DNA of 64,000 nucleotides from Capitulum mitella. Lineage: Eukaryota > Arthropoda > Thecostraca > Pollicipedomorpha > Pollicipedidae. A program made the translations under genes and the position numbers. The notes under the pieces were generated by a model, which was not told the DNA's origin, ran no database searches, and worked only from the letters and a program-made list of their open reading frames with translations. The stretch spans positions 28,444,923-28,508,922 of the forward strand of contig CP099847.1 in the NCBI GenBank assembly GCA_030062745.1, in the 5' to 3' direction. How positions within the stretch are numbered: the stretch's first letter is position 1; each line of letters opens with the position of its first letter. Positions 11,640 through 25,064 of the stretch are shown here, piece by piece.

Positions 11640-14600
11640 ATTTTACAGGCCGCCCGTGCGAGTGTGAAAATGATTCTTCACCGCCGTCAGGATGTATTGC
11701 TTTACTGCAACAGACAACGCAGCGCATGGCACGAACGAGATTTCGGCATGTCTCAGCTGAATTTCAGACCATATGCCGCTCCTGACCTAAAACGATTAAA
11801 ATGAAGAAGAAACAGAACGCTGCATAAGAGAGCGTTAAAAGACATGGTGAATAACAACCGTCCTTGCCACCTCCCGTTTCAACCTGAGTGGGCACCGCAG
11901 CCTCGGAGCGATTTTCCTCTCTTACCCCCATCCTATTCTTTACGATGCGCAGAACCTTGCGTTAATTCCCAGAATGAAGTGCTTTTGGGAAAAGGAGATA
12001 TCAAGTCTTGGCACTACCTAATGAGAGAGGAAGAGAAAAGTGAAAATGGATGAAGCAGCCTGCGTCAGAAGCACCCAGCCTTAAAAGTGGTCGTTGCAAA
12101 GAGGGAAAGTATAAGTAGCCAGGAGACTTCCGAATGACCCGTAAGCCTTCATCCAAAACAAATTCTGAAGATTAGTTATACTTAAGGAAAAACTGTTTTC
12201 CTTCTTTTTATCTGGGGGAAGTCACGCGGCAGTCCCTCGATGATTTCTTTTTTGTAAGAAACCCTCTCTCATGTGGCATAATACCAAGACAAGGTGACTC
12301 AGTCTCAACAGTTATTAATTTGGTCAGGAGAGCATCAATAAACAATCGTGACCTTAGAATATCGTGAAGTTAAGATTGCTCATTTAGACTGTCCTAGCCA
12401 GTTTCATGATGTTTGAGACTATGTCATCTTTTCTCAGTGTTGCGCCGCCCAGCCTGGAAGAGGGTTTATCTTTAATCAAGTGGAACTTCAGAACAGATGA
12501 CGTCGCGGAAACCCTAACCAAAGTCAGGAAAACTTGCCAGTGTTAAAGAATATTGAACCTATCTGGGGTGGGCTGGCCGAGATAACGTGGGGCTCAGTGT
12601 CCGGAGAACCACCTCACGACGGGTTAAACGTGTGTGGCTCAAACTGAGACTGAGGGGTTCCACGTGACCTAGCCGGTCTTATTGCAAGAAGTCATCGAAC
12701 AAGTAATGCACATACAACCTCGGAATACTTGACTTAAATTCTGAGTCAGTCTTTTCCACTCAATTTCATTTGACCAAAGATGAACCACATTTCGGGACTT
12801 ATGGTTCTTACGTTATTTACGTCGGGCCTATGCGTTCTTGTAACAACATTGCGTGCAAAAGCTGCAACTTCATGCGCCATTTCTGGATCGAAATACATCG
12901 TCATTGCAGATTCTGGCCGCATAGGCTTGGTGTGCAATGTGCGTGGCACAGACATACGGGGCGGGATGTTGATCGTCGAATCGTACTATCATTAGTGGTT
13001 GAAAAGATTGGGTTACGACTTAGGTGGCATTGGGATGCGAAAAAAAACATGGATTGCCGACAATATTGATCTTATTTGAATTGTACCCTGGTAGTCCATT
13101 TGCAGACTCACCAAACGGTGCGGTACCTCCTATAATATTTCATTTTAAATCCCAATTCAAGAGAAAAATTTAAACTGAGATTAAGGTGAAAGCAAAAGAA
13201 ATCAGTCAACATTTCATGAAAGTTGCTAATTTTTCGATGATTTCCAGGAAAAAAAATAGGAGTCCGACATGACTGGTAAATGGCATTAATCCTTCGGGAC
13301 ACCTAAGCACTGTTACATTTTCCGTTGCCCAGACTTCGTTTCAGCGAAACCCAAGCCATCATTGAACATACTTTGTCTCTGTCTCGTGCAAGGCACTTGG
13401 TGGGGGTGAATTATGCGCTCCGTTTAAGGCCGAGTTTCGTGATGTTAAAGTTGTGTCATCCGCAAGAGACATCTGCTCCCAGAGTCGGGTGCAGTAGTAG
13501 ACTCGAGGGCTCAGGTGCCGCGAGACACCCAAGAAGAGCCCGGGATGAAACGAGCACATCCTAGAAGTTGCCCAGGTAAGAGCTCCATTTGTTGTGGTAG
13601 ACGTGTGCATTTTTGTTGCTGAGTAGCTCTGGCCGTACACATGAGGAGAACAATCTCTAGGGGCGAAATACATTGCCGATTCCAAGATTGTTGCTATGTT
13701 TTCAGTTCTGGAACATGACGTATATTATAACTCGGCATGTAAGACTACATGCTACAATTTGGTTACCTGAGTTAAAAACGCTTGTAGAAGGTGCGCAACG
13801 TCCTTTAAAGTTGTTCTTGGATCACCATATGTGACTTAAAAAGTTAAAAGTAGAAAGTTTAAAAGTTAGATTACTTAAAGTAAACCTCAATTAGCCAGTA
13901 GTTCCAGCGCGTACTATCCACATGTCCTGCGAAACGACTTAGTTCACAAATCGTATCTGATGAGTGTGATTTTTCATTTTTTCGTTTTTTCCATCTTTGT
14001 TTTCACATTCCACTGTTTCACACCAAACGCCTTACGTAACTGCACATGCTGACTTCACGCGTCACGGATTTGACTATCTTTCGGTACGTTGTGGAACTTT
14101 GCGAGCAGCAGTACAGTGTCTAATTAAACAGGATCATTTTAAAACGAAATCCTATATCAAACAATGTTTAGCGGCCTCTGACAAAAACTTTGCCGCACTT
14201 CCTCGCTTTTGTTGGGAACAGTCGCCTGCTTTAATTTCCACAAGCATGGACAATACTTATATGTGTGGGCCGTTCTTCCTCACGTTGAAGAAAATGCTCA
14301 AATGTGGATCTAGGTTTACAAACGACTTGCTTATAGGCCGTGATGCAAGCGTGGACTTCTCTTTAACACATCGGGTCACTTGCAGGCTCTGTTTCCAGAC
14401 AAAGACGATACACTTTTGCTCGCTCCGCTCCACCTGCACGGCCCGAACCCAGAATCAGGGGCCCCCATCCCGCGACCCCACGACCCGGCGACCCGGCGAC
14501 CCGACCCCGACATCGCACATCACGAAACCTTTATCTACACCAATACGGATCGCACCGTCGCTCGTCATGATGACCCGAAAAAGTCATTGGCACCTGCCGG

Positions 14601-15789
14601 ACCGCCATGGATCGGCCCCGCATTCGAAAGGGGGAGGGGCAGCACAGCTTCATGCCGCGCAGTCCCCCTCCCCCCTACGGTTATAACAAGAGTGATGAGA
14701 TCGTTTAGGTACAAAGGGAAGAACCACTCGTTATGACTCATTCGGTCGTTTCTCCACTCGGATATAGACAACTGAACCAAAGAAAAACGTCGTCCACGAA
14801 ACATCGTTCAACGTTGCATCCCCAAAATGATTCCAAAGGTGTCTCCTCATGATTGAAACAAACGAGCACATATTACCTGTTCTGTAGACAATTACCCACA
14901 AGATCAGGCTTGTGCTCGATGTACGATTGACAGTTTTAGCATGAAAAATAGACGAGGCGAGGTGGAGGCATAACGCTTTAGACGTAGATTGTTATTGCCA
15001 ATGGCCAATGTCCCTTATCCATTTAAGCTTTAAAAACGCGTTTCATTCGTCTTGCCTTCGAATATCCTGCCTGAACAAAGATGAACAGACATGTTTACCT
15101 GGCGTAGTACATTCAGCAAAAGCTGCAGTCGAAACGACATAATCGGGAAATGGAACAGACAATAGTTGGCCGTGCGTTTTGACATGCGTCCATGGATATG
15201 CTCTGTGCGAGTCTCTCATAGCCTGAGAATGACACATTGAGACAGTGTATTGGGTACAATTTTTGGAAGGTGTACAGCCTCCTTTCAGAGAAGTGAAACA
15301 AGCCTGCTATGAAGCGCACGGCTGCGTTGTCCCCAGCTCCTGAAATCGATGTTTTGAGCTTCTTCTGATTGGGGAACCATATTTTCCAAGATGATGCTTC
15401 TTAAACCTGGTACGACCAAAACACGCAAAAATTGGTCGCAAGTGCGCGGACTTATTGCTTCCAACTTTTCCGTGCCAAAAATGACGACTTTTCCTTACTC
15501 CACTTGGAGGACATGCTGCTGACTAACTGGACCACAAGCGCTTTAAGCAAGTTACCTTAAGACTCAACTCAAACTTCAAAAGCTGAGTCATTGCAAGGCC
15601 TTTAAAACAGTAACTCTGAATGGCCTTTGCATCCTTCAAAGATTTCCGTTTAGGGTTTCACAGTATTGTGAGCGTATCAGTCAGTTTAGATAAAAACAAG
15701 GATTTGACAACTGTTGTACGACCACTCGAAGTCAGTTTTGCTCCTGGCTAAGTTATCCGTTATCCGTTATCCGTTGTCGTTATCGTTGT
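11640..15789. other. No confident gene; two unassigned ORFs
   Basis: The 229-codon plus-strand frame at 13997-14686 has no recognisable domain and ends in a low-complexity Pro/Arg/Thr part over a CGACCC repeat (14460-14510), so it is probably chance. A 71-codon frame at 12780-12995 is listed separately. Short ATCCGTT repeats lie at 15757-15785. Confidence 0.3.
12780..12995 (+). CDS. Possible small secreted peptide (71 aa), unconfirmed
   Basis: Starts MNHISGLMVLTLFTSGL, a credible signal peptide or membrane segment (hydrophobic over residues 5-22). A 40-50 residue remainder follows with two cysteines and a GRIGLVCNVRG segment. No homologue is recognised, and no promoter or splice evidence was seen. 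It could equally be the first exon of a larger gene or a chance frame. Confidence 0.15.
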   Translation: MNHISGLMVLTLFTSGLCVLVTTLRAKAATSCAISGSKYIVIADSGRIGLVCNVRGTDIRGGMLIVESYYH

Positions 15790-16909
15790 TTAACGCAGCT
15801 TCACGAAACAAGGTGATTTTTCCTAGCTATTCTTTCTACGTACTGTGACAAAATTTGGTAATTCTATTTTGCTCAGGGGCGGAGCCAGGCAACGTTTTTG
15901 GGAGGCACCCCAGGCCATTTTCAGCCCTGTTGAGGAAAATGACTGCCAAAAATAGCGTTTTTAAGATAGAACTTAAAACTTTCTATGGATGTATAGGTAA
16001 ATAATTCGGCAACATGCAGACACAATTTTGTTCATTTGAAGTCACTGCGAGGTCAGGTCAAGTTTAAAAGACAACATTTGGTTTCATAGAAAAAATTGGC
16101 GCTATTTTTTAAATGCATGACGTAGAATGATGTCATTTACTTGTGTACCAAGTTTCAGCCTGAATTCAGGTCGGGTCAAGGTCAGGACCTGAAATGTCAG
16201 TGCATGCACCCAATACCACAACAGCTGTAAAATAGAATTTCAGAAATAGAGTAAATTCAAATGATTGGAAACGTTACCAGGCAATACTAAATGCACACGA
16301 AACCATTTCAAGTGACTCTAAGGTCACTGGAGGTCATTTAAGGCCAAAGGTCGTAAGTTGGTCTGATAAACATGTGATCATGACAGTTCCCCTTTTTCAG
16401 GCACTGGCACCATCTATGCTAACATTACATAAACATTGTAATACAGTTTGTACTTTGTTGGCATAACATGACTAGCAAAAGCCAAAAAGGTGCGTTTAAC
16501 TTTTCGTTAATTTAGTTCTTTGAAAAACTAATCCTCCTATTTTCAAGACTCTCTGGACGCCTATGAAATTTCTCAAAATTTCAAATGCATGGATTAGAGG
16601 TAGAAGTCCCATCCATAATCTTACCATTCATGCCAATTTCATCAGAATCGGTCCATAAACAATGGAGTTATGAGGAGTCCAAAAATATTCACCATTCTTG
16701 TCTTTTTTGACCCCTGTATCCACCACTTTCAAAAATTTTGAAGACTTTTTTTCTAAAAATGTAGTTTATCTCATGGCAAATTCACTGCCGTTTGTTGCAA
16801 TGAAATCGGATAAGTAATTGTCGAGATCTCGGGGAGGGGGCGAATCTGCCCCTCCCCTCGCTGCCGGGAATTGGTCATACCTTCTAGCCTTCCGGGAATA
16901 GGCTTAACA
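15790..16909 (+). mobile_element. Family A, copy 4, left end missing
   Basis: Begins within the element at TTTAACGCAGCTTCACGAAA, lacking about 75 bp of the left terminus. It ends at a degraded right terminus (CCGGGAATAGGCTTAA). It is diverged, and its AGGTCAAAGGTCA site has decayed to AGGCCAAAGGTCG. Confidence 0.8.
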
Positions 16910-17984
16910 GTACCAAAATCGCCTGACGTACCTCTCTTGCCTAGCCTAGCTCCGCCCCTGAGCATAGCAAAATTGTGGAAATCTGGCATTTTGATTGAAA
17001 TGTCAGATTAAGGAAATGTGTTGGGAAGTCGCTGGAAAATATTCGGTTTTTCGGGAATATCCTGTCCGTCGAGCTTAGATCAACTTCTTCGACATTTTCT
17101 ATGTATTCTATTGAGATTATGGGTATGGTTCTGCGATTTTGGGGCTTGAATATATGCCTTGGTACTTTTTCTCTTTTGCACAAGTAATTGTACCTCCTGA
17201 CCTATGACCTGGGACGAGAACCTGTTTCATGCAGAATTTTCGGACCCGCAAACGAATATAATTCATCGGTTTACAATTTTGGAATGTCTGTTGATAGTGT
17301 GTTTCGGCAACACTGATAAATGTTAGAGCTTACTTTCCCAAAAGTGACCTAATCCCATTTGATCTAGGCTGACCTGATCTGACCTTTTGAAATATTATGT
17401 TTTCTTCTGCAACACGAACAGATTTTGAATGGCCACAAATGGTAAAAACTATGTCATTGCTTTCTTCTATACATTTTGTACTGCTCTGGACGACTTGTTT
17501 TTGTTCTTCAAAATAAAAATCGTTGCCATCGCTAAAATAGCTTCCAATTAAATATTCGGCTTTTACATTGCTTCGCGCCTGCCGACCGGTGTCTGTGTGA
17601 CTCACGTGAAGAAAATGCTCTAGAGCTTGGGTTTTGTGATGTAGAAGGAATATTGCATGAGCCGATATTATAAGATTTTATGCTACGTCGTCTCCAGTCA
17701 ATGTAAATGCGGCAGAGTATGCGAAAGACATGAAAGACACTTGAAGCTCCCGACTGACATCCGTCAAAAAATTGATCTGGGTTAAACCTGAATCACCTAT
17801 ATACGATACTTGCAGACTTGAAGTGTATCCTAAGCACATTTGGGGTGTGATGTAGCCAAAACAGTCTTTTGCGATGAGATAAACGCGACTCTTGCCGTTA
17901 CAAAAAGACGAAACTTTTCCTTCGCTCAGTCTCGTGTGAAATTGACCAGTTTGGCTTTGGATGCTCTTTACTGTGCCAAATAAG
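16910..17984. other. No gene; TGACCT-rich, probably transposon-derived
   Basis: Contains scattered TGACCT motifs (for example near 17200 and 17360-17385), like the TTAA families, but no termini could be identified. Open frames are short. Confidence 0.35.
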
Positions 17985-18599
17985 CATAGGTGGGAATCGT
18001 TACTAAAAAAATGTAACTTCGTTACTCGTTACTCCGTTACTCAAAAAAGCCAGTCCGTTACTCGTTACTCCGTTACTCTGCGTTAAAAAGTAACGGAAGT
18101 TACCGTTACTCCGTTATTCCGCTACTTTTTTAAATGCAGTGAAAACCAAGCGAACGCGGGTTTTAAGTCTTTTATGCTGCTTTGTGGTTGTAAAACGCAT
18201 TCCATACACAAAGGGAAGAAACAAAAAGCGCTTACCCAAAACACTCCGCTAGCTGCCCACTGCCCTCACCAGCCGTTGTAGAGTCAGCGGCGCCGGGACA
18301 ACAGCCGCGGCGGGTATTCTACCACTGTGTTAGCCACAATGTTCAAACCAACGAATTCCTGTTCATTGCCCGCGGCGCCGACGGAGCGGGAACAACTGGC
18401 GCTGGAGCGGACGCATGCAAAATGCGACAAACAGCGGACATCTGTCGACTGGGTTTGATCAACAATGCCTCTCGAAGTATCCGCCCTGAACATAATGGTC
18501 TCCATTCAGAGCTCGTTTCGGTCTCGCGAACTTCTTGTTTTGTTTTGAAATTATGTGTGTATTAGTTTGTGTACGAGCGCATGCGTGGAGGTAAGATTC

Positions 18600-19166
18600 C
18601 TGATACCCCTGACGGTTTTTTAATACCAAACGACGAAGGACTCAAAAAAACATGACTGATATGGATTTTATTATTGTGAAATAAAAGACTAAAAAAAGGT
18701 GCTTTAGTACCTCTTCAGCACCCTTGAAAAGACAAATTAGCTATAAAAGCATGGTCATAAGTATGATGCAACGGAGCATGTTAGCCGTTCACAAGTGAAA
18801 CATTTTGGAACGATGACGTTACCTGACATGACCCCTGTGAAAGGCCAAAATTGATATCAATGAACTCGTTATTGTCTTACGGTTCAGTATATGTCGCTTA
18901 AGTTCAGCTTTTCAAGGACAAGGTATTGTGTCTATTTCCCTAATTCCAAGGACGTGTTTTGACCTTTCATGGCGTCTGGTGGCCTCAAAATTGACCTGAG
19001 GTCAAAACTCTTGAATGTTTTCGTCTCGGTTTCACAAAACCTTTCCGCCGGTGCTTTCCTTTTTTCCGTGCGATATATGGGAGCCGAGATCCTGGGAGGT
19101 GCGGAAATCCGCGCTCCCCCTCCGGCCGGGCAAAGGGCATTCTGAGCCCGGCCGGAGACGGGTTAA
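18600..19166 (+). mobile_element. TTAA-type element fragment, family D (right end)
   Basis: Ends CCGGCCGGAGACGGGTTAA, preceded by an inverted pair CCGGCCGGGC...GCCCGGCCGG around 19120-19155 and by CTGAGGTCAAAACT. The left end was not found. A related but weaker segment lies at about 21780-21945. Confidence 0.45.
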
Positions 19167-19177
19167 AAACACTTCAT

Positions 19178-20586
19178 TTAATCCTATTCCCTGTGGGGGG
19201 GGGCAGATTCTGCTACCCGTGTCTTTTTGCTTGTCGCTCCCACACTGTTTGCCGCAGCGCCACAAGATTTTCTGGCATTTCATGGAATTGATACACACGT
19301 GTTTTGTCAACATTTAAAAAAAATCGGTCCCGCAGAGGCGGTTCCAAGCCCCCGTTTTCGGCGGTAATGTGCTGTGCGTGAAGCTGCAAAGTTGTGCGGT
19401 TCACTATCGTGACATTCTGAGTAGAAATAAAGATCACTGACTCATTTATATAGTCATACACATCCTAAACAATGCGTATGCACACACATTTTCAGGCGAA
19501 CGCACACCCAGGTACTGAAAAAATGGGGGAGCACACTATTGTGCTTATGGTGCCCTCCCAATTTTGTTTACCTGGATCCACCTCTGCGCTACATATAAAC
19601 TTAAACTGGCTTGCTAGTTGTACATCTGATGTTTATATCAACCAAAACAAGCAAAAACAAAGGAAATTTCTTATTTCAAAAATCACGCTTCTTGCCCTCC
19701 CTGGAACTGCCTATGGTTTTCTATTTTAAATTTCAGCTTTCGGTATATAAAAGACTTGGACATTCCAAGCTGAACCGTGTTATTCCCAGGAAAATTGGTT
19801 GGTAAACACGGCCGCAGTGACCTTTCAAAAATCCCCAAATTTTGGAGTTTGTTTGCCCCCACGCCCTATTTTCGCAATTTTTGAATTTTTGGGGTCCGGA
19901 ATTGGAGACCTCGTTGAAACATATTAAATGGCATTCATCCCATCAACATTGGACGAATGCATCTCGAGATCTCTGGAAGGACGGGGAGGGGAGGGGGCAG
20001 AATTGATAATCTTCATCTTTCGGCCAATGCATATTTTTCGAAGGTGCAAAAGTGGCAACGGCTCATATCATGTTTGAGTTTGGGTCCTCACTTCTGCGTC
20101 TACAAAAAATAATGTGTCAGCCGAAAGGTGTTTCGGCCAGTTGATATTTTTTTCGGGAACGCAGGAGTGGTAACTCGAATCGCATGGACAATGTAGCCTG
20201 TCCTCCAAATTAAAAATGATTTAACCTAACCTAACCTAAAACCTACTGTATGGTTGCAGGGATTGCCCTAGATGGGCATGTAAAACTAATTTTTTGTTAG
20301 GTTCAATTTGCCTGTTTTTTGGTTTGGTTAGCTCGTATCGGCTGAAGGCAAACATGTGTCAACTGAATCAAAATTCAAGAGTTGCCTAACCAAGTCAGTT
20401 TACATATCCAGCAGGGGCCAGTGCTTAGAAAAATACCTGAATGGGCTAAATTGTTCACACAACTTGTGTTGCCACTTCCGCGTCTCCAAAAATTACGCGT
20501 AAGCGTCGGCCGAAAGGTAGATTACCGCAGATCTGCCCCCCCCCCAGGGTAATGTGAATCTCACTGCCTGCAGAGAATATGGTTAA
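19178..20586 (+). mobile_element. TTAA-flanked element, family C (inside the hAT element)
   Basis: Left end TTAATCCTATTCCCTGTGGGGG; right end, read inverted, TTAACCATATTCTCTGCAGG. The termini are related to family A. It contains a short TAACCTAACCTAACCTAA run at 20220. No transposase is seen. Confidence 0.55.
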
Positions 20587-21653
20587 GGCAAATAGTCCAA
20601 GCAATAGTCAAGCTTCATAATTATGCTTCACTACTGACAACTTATTGTGCACATTCTGTTCTCACCAGGAAATACCGTAAATAATGCTTCCTCTTGATAT
20701 GTGCCTTTAGGTTTGAAAGGCTACTCTTGTAACCCTTGATTATAACCTCTTTCGGTCGGCGCAGGACAGACGTAAAAATGACGTTTTTCCCCTCCTCCTT
20801 AAACTCAAAGTACGATTTTAGATGTGGCCCTGGGTGACCCAGACCGGGCTCGTCCTCTGCCTCCGAAGCTGAGGCACCGTCGGACTCGGAGTCAAGGTTT
20901 TCGACCTCCAGTGGCGGCGTAAAGACGCCTTAATGGGACATTTTAGTGTCAGGTAGTTAAAATTTCAGGCCAGTCAAGAATCAATCACCACTCCATCGCC
21001 CCATGGACATCACAGATCCAAGGCCATGGCGGCAGTAATCATGTGCTCAACAGCCTTGAGTGATCTTGGCGGGGAACCGTGTGGCGGTGGTAAGCAATCC
21101 GTGACTAACTTGAGACAACATTGAAAACTGCCGTCAGCTGGCTGTTCCAGTATAAATGGCAATAACTTTGATATCTTTTAGCCTGAAAAATGACGACTGG
21201 TTAATTTACAATTTTAAGTCATATCAAACTTACGCATAATTCAATACTTTTGTCCCAAAAGAGACCAAAGTCAGCTGGCCTTTATACTGAACCATTGCCG
21301 CCAGCTTGCCGTTACGTTTATCAGCTGGCGAATATTGTCAACAAGTCGACTCCGCGATTGTCAGCTGAGTGCGCGCCCAGCCGCGCTTGTATCGCCGCAC
21401 GCTATTGGGTGTTGGCTATTCAAGTAGCCAATGGCGTGTGCCGATCCAAATAAAGCCGGGCGGTGTCTGTAAGGAGTTTAAAAAGTAACGGAGTAACGGA
21501 GTAACGGAGTAACGGACCAAAAAGTAACGGAGTAACGGACCACAAAAGTAACTTCCGTTACTCAGTCCGTTACAGGGTCCGTTACTCCGTTACTCAAAAA
21601 AGTAACTTCGTTAGTAACGGAGTAACGGAGTAACGGACCAGTGCCCACCTATG

Positions 21654-22731
21654 CAAATAAATTAATCAGGTCTTCTTTTTGCGTCTATCCTGTTTTGAGC
21701 TACGTAAGCGAGTTGATTATTTTAATTTTCAGCCCATAATATCAACAGGTGATTCCATTTGAGATGACCTCTGCTGACTTCAGTATTCACCCGATAAGAC
21801 TCAGTCTCTCATTTGCGTTTTTTCTAGCATTGGCAAGGTCTTCCCAACGGTGTTGTTACTTTTTTCTGTGTGATTTATAGTTCTTGAGATTTTGACACCC
21901 CTCGGTCCGGCGAAGGTGGATCCGGAGGCCGGCCCAGCGAGGATTCATGATGCAGGACATTGCTGTCACGGGAACAACAAAAGGTCTTGTGGGTTGCAAT
22001 GGTTCTTGAGAAATCCATCAACCTCTGGAACAACTAAGGTCTCAACGCTGAAAGACGGCACTTGATTTTCTGGGTACGAGGTGTTGACACCTTTTTGTAA
22101 CTCCCGATTTCGAAACAACATAGAAATGTGGCGTGTGGGTATTTTGCTCCTAAATTGTATAATGAAAGAAATAACAGTAATACAGTTCGTTTCGGTACTC
22201 AGATACCATTGTATAAAACAAACGTGTTGAAGCATTATTGGGACTGACAACATTGGGTAACTAATGACGTGTTCATTATCTGCGCAGATGCGAGTTTGAG
22301 GATTTGAATTGAGTTTCTTGAGATAATGCTTGTATGTGCGCGCGCATGGGGAGAGGTGCCTGTGTTTGTTGCCTGCCAACTTGCCCAAACCTGCCCTAGA
22401 TGTTCCCTGGACAACTAACTTTGCTCAGTCTGGGAACATCTGGGTGCAGGCCCTAAGCATATGTGGAAAGTTTCTCGTAAGAATGAGTATAGGTTAGTAA
22501 TCGCTAGCATACAACGGTTACGGCGACAAGCACCAGGGTGATTCAAACAACATAACGATTGTGGAGTACGAGTTCAGTGGAACGTCTCTTGACCAAGACA
22601 ATTTCACCAACTCTTATCTCACTGACATTGACAATGATTGTTGTTAGTAATAAGTTCACCGTGTTTTTTTTTTTTGCCTTAGCGGGAAGTGCCGGGACTT
22701 GTAGCAATATCATTTTTTACCGGTTTCGGAG
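21654..22731. other. No recognised gene
   Basis: The first 290 bp resemble family D sequence. The remainder has only short frames. The longest (minus strand, 21966-22388) carries no known motif. Confidence 0.35.
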
Positions 22732-23953
22732 TTAACCCTATTCCCGGCAGGGGGGGGGGCGGAATCCGCCCCCCTCGGGTTTTTTGCTTGCCAATTCCAG
22801 GCTTTTTAACGCAGCTTCACGAAACTTGGTCACTTTTCCTAGCTATTCTTTCTACGTGCTGTGACAAAATTTCAAAATTCTACTTTGCTCAGGGACGGAG
22901 TCAGGCAACGTTTTTGGGAGGCACCTCAGGTAATTTTTGGCCATGTTAAGAGTAAAAGGAAAATGTCTGCCAAAAACAGAGTTTTTAAGATACAATTTAA
23001 AACTTTATATGGATGTATAGCTAAATCGTTGAGCCATGTGCAGATGTAATTTTGTTCACCTGAGGTCATTTCACAAGGTCAGGTCAAGGTCAAAAGTCTA
23101 AATTTGTTTTTTTGCTATAATTTTAGCGCCATTTTTTTAAATGCCAAACCCGGAATATATATGACGCAGAAGGGTGCCTTCTACTTGTGTACCAAGTTTC
23201 AGCTTGATATCAGGTCGGGTCACGGAGCTATGACATAAAATGTCAGTGCGCGTACCCTATATCGCAATAGCCATAAAATGAAATTTTTGAAATAGAGTAA
23301 ATTCAAATGATTGAAAACGTTTGAAGATAATATTAAATGCATAGGAGATCATTCCAAGTGACTGCAAGGTCCCTGGAGGTCATTTAAGGTCAAAGGTCAC
23401 AAGTTGATCTGAGAAACGTGTGACCATGACAGTTCCCCCTTTTTCATATCCCTGGCACCGCCTATGCTAACATTATACAAACATTGTAATGCGATTTGTA
23501 CTTCTTTAGTATAACACGACTAGCAGAAGCCAAAAAAGGGTGTTTGCCTCTTTTGTTCATCCAGTTGTTAGAAAACTAATCCTCCTATTTTTGAAACCCT
23601 GTGAACGCCCATGAATTTTCTCAAAATTTCACATTTGTGGACCCGTGGTAAAAGCCCTGTCCATAATCTCTCGATTCATGCCAGTTTCATCGAAATCGGT
23701 CCATAAACAGCGGAGTTATAAAAAGTCCAAAAGTACCCCCGATTTTGACATTTTTGCCTCCCTGTATCCATAAATTTCGAAATTTGGAAAATTTCTTTTT
23801 ATAAAAAATGTAGTTCACGTCACGGCAAATCGATTGGCCGTTTGTTGCGATGAAATCGGACAAGTAGTTCTCGAGATCTCAGGGGGGGGGCCGAATCCGC
23901 CCCCCCCTGCCGGGAATCGGCCGTACCGTCTAGCCCTCCGGGAATAGGGTTAA
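22732..23953 (+). mobile_element. Family A, copy 5
   Basis: Complete: TTAACCCTATTCCCGG ... CCGGGAATAGGGTTAA with TTAA on both sides. It is among the least diverged copies, with AGGTCAAAGGTCA at 23387-23399. Confidence 0.88.
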
Positions 23954-25064
23954 CGTGAGGTTCTACTCGCATGTGTCGCGGTGGATAGCGGAGGATGCAC
24001 TCTTGGTCATCTACTCCTGGGTAGCGGCGTGGATGAAAAAGAAGGCACCCCGTGGAGTCCCGAACAGATGTTGAGGGTTTTTATTTATAAAACGTTTGTT
24101 ACTGGTGTCGAAGTAGGTACTAGGGCCAGCAGCAAACACCTTGCTTGATCAGTTCCGGATAAATGCCTTTTTTGCTCATCCGAAGGCATTTTATAGGATG
24201 CAGATAATGTCAGATCATTTTAAACTGTCCCAAAGAGGGAAGACAGACAAAGGGACCTCTGAGGATTCCTAAGCGATTTGTCATCGTATTTTCGCATTCC
24301 ATGATCGGGTTGAATCGTAACCGAAGCCAGTTATGTTTTAGAAAACATTCCACAATTTAGCATGATAATTGGTTTGCCTAGTTAGCTGTCGTTCATCGAT
24401 CACAGCAACAGAGGTAGTTACATTGCGGTTTGCGACCCTTATCAAATCAAAGACTTTTTTTTGCAGGAGTAACACGTGGCGCATAAATGAATTATTTTCC
24501 CGAATTGATTATTGCACTTCAACATTGTTATTTGCGAAAAAAAACGCAGCTCGTTCTCGCGACCTCTTTCTCGTGGTGTGCGGATAAATCAGTCAAGACA
24601 GTCCCAAGTCGATGTAACCGTGATTTTTGAAGAGTAACCTATGTATGAGTCTACCGGCATCTATGAAGCAAACTTTTTGTTTCTGCTAAGTTTACGAACC
24701 GTTCATAAGCCGTTCATACCGTATGTTGATGGTGATTGAATGCTGATATTCTTGGCCTTGGCTGTGTTGCTACGATCAAAGCTCCAATCCCGGCCTTTGC
24801 GTAACTCTGTTGCGACATTTCATCAGGAAAGATGGGTAATCGATGCGTCTGTTTTATAAGCCAGGGACATTGCGGGCGTAGTTCCGAACTGGTATACGAA
24901 ACTGATGACTGAATTTATCGATGAATCAGTTGTCGGTGAAATTTGATTCTTGGAATGTACCAGTCCCAGAAATCCAACATCAAATTTACATTATTTGTTT
25001 CCACTCGATTAAATCCTCACACATCGATTTATGGTATATCGCGTGCCGACATGCTTCATTGCTT
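23954..25064. other. No recognised gene
   Basis: Mixed-composition sequence with only short frames, no splice-supported coding segment and no element termini. Confidence 0.35.

Larger units (their letters stand above)
17985..21653 (-). mobile_element. hAT-like DNA transposon with nested insertions
   Basis: Termini CATAGGTGGG and CCCACCTATG are inverted repeats. They are flanked by CAAATAAG (977-984 of the 17-kb block) and CAAATAAA (21654-21661), a 7/8-matching 8-bp target duplication as expected for hAT elements. Arrays of CGTTACTCC/GGAGTAACG fill both subterminal regions (about 18000-18130 and 21475-21635). On the minus strand at 18290-18500 broken frames read HASAPAP and NRNSLV or EFVGLN, weakly like a hAT dimerisation region. 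At least one TTAA element sits inside. Transposase is not intact. Confidence 0.7.

Noticed and set aside
13997-14686. 229-codon plus-strand frame
   Set aside because: No recognisable domain, low-complexity C-terminal part over a CGACCC repeat, and no splice or promoter support.
20218-20240. CCTAA run resembling the arthropod telomere repeat TTAGG
   Set aside because: Only three to four units inside element C; too short to be a telomeric tract or to identify the organism.
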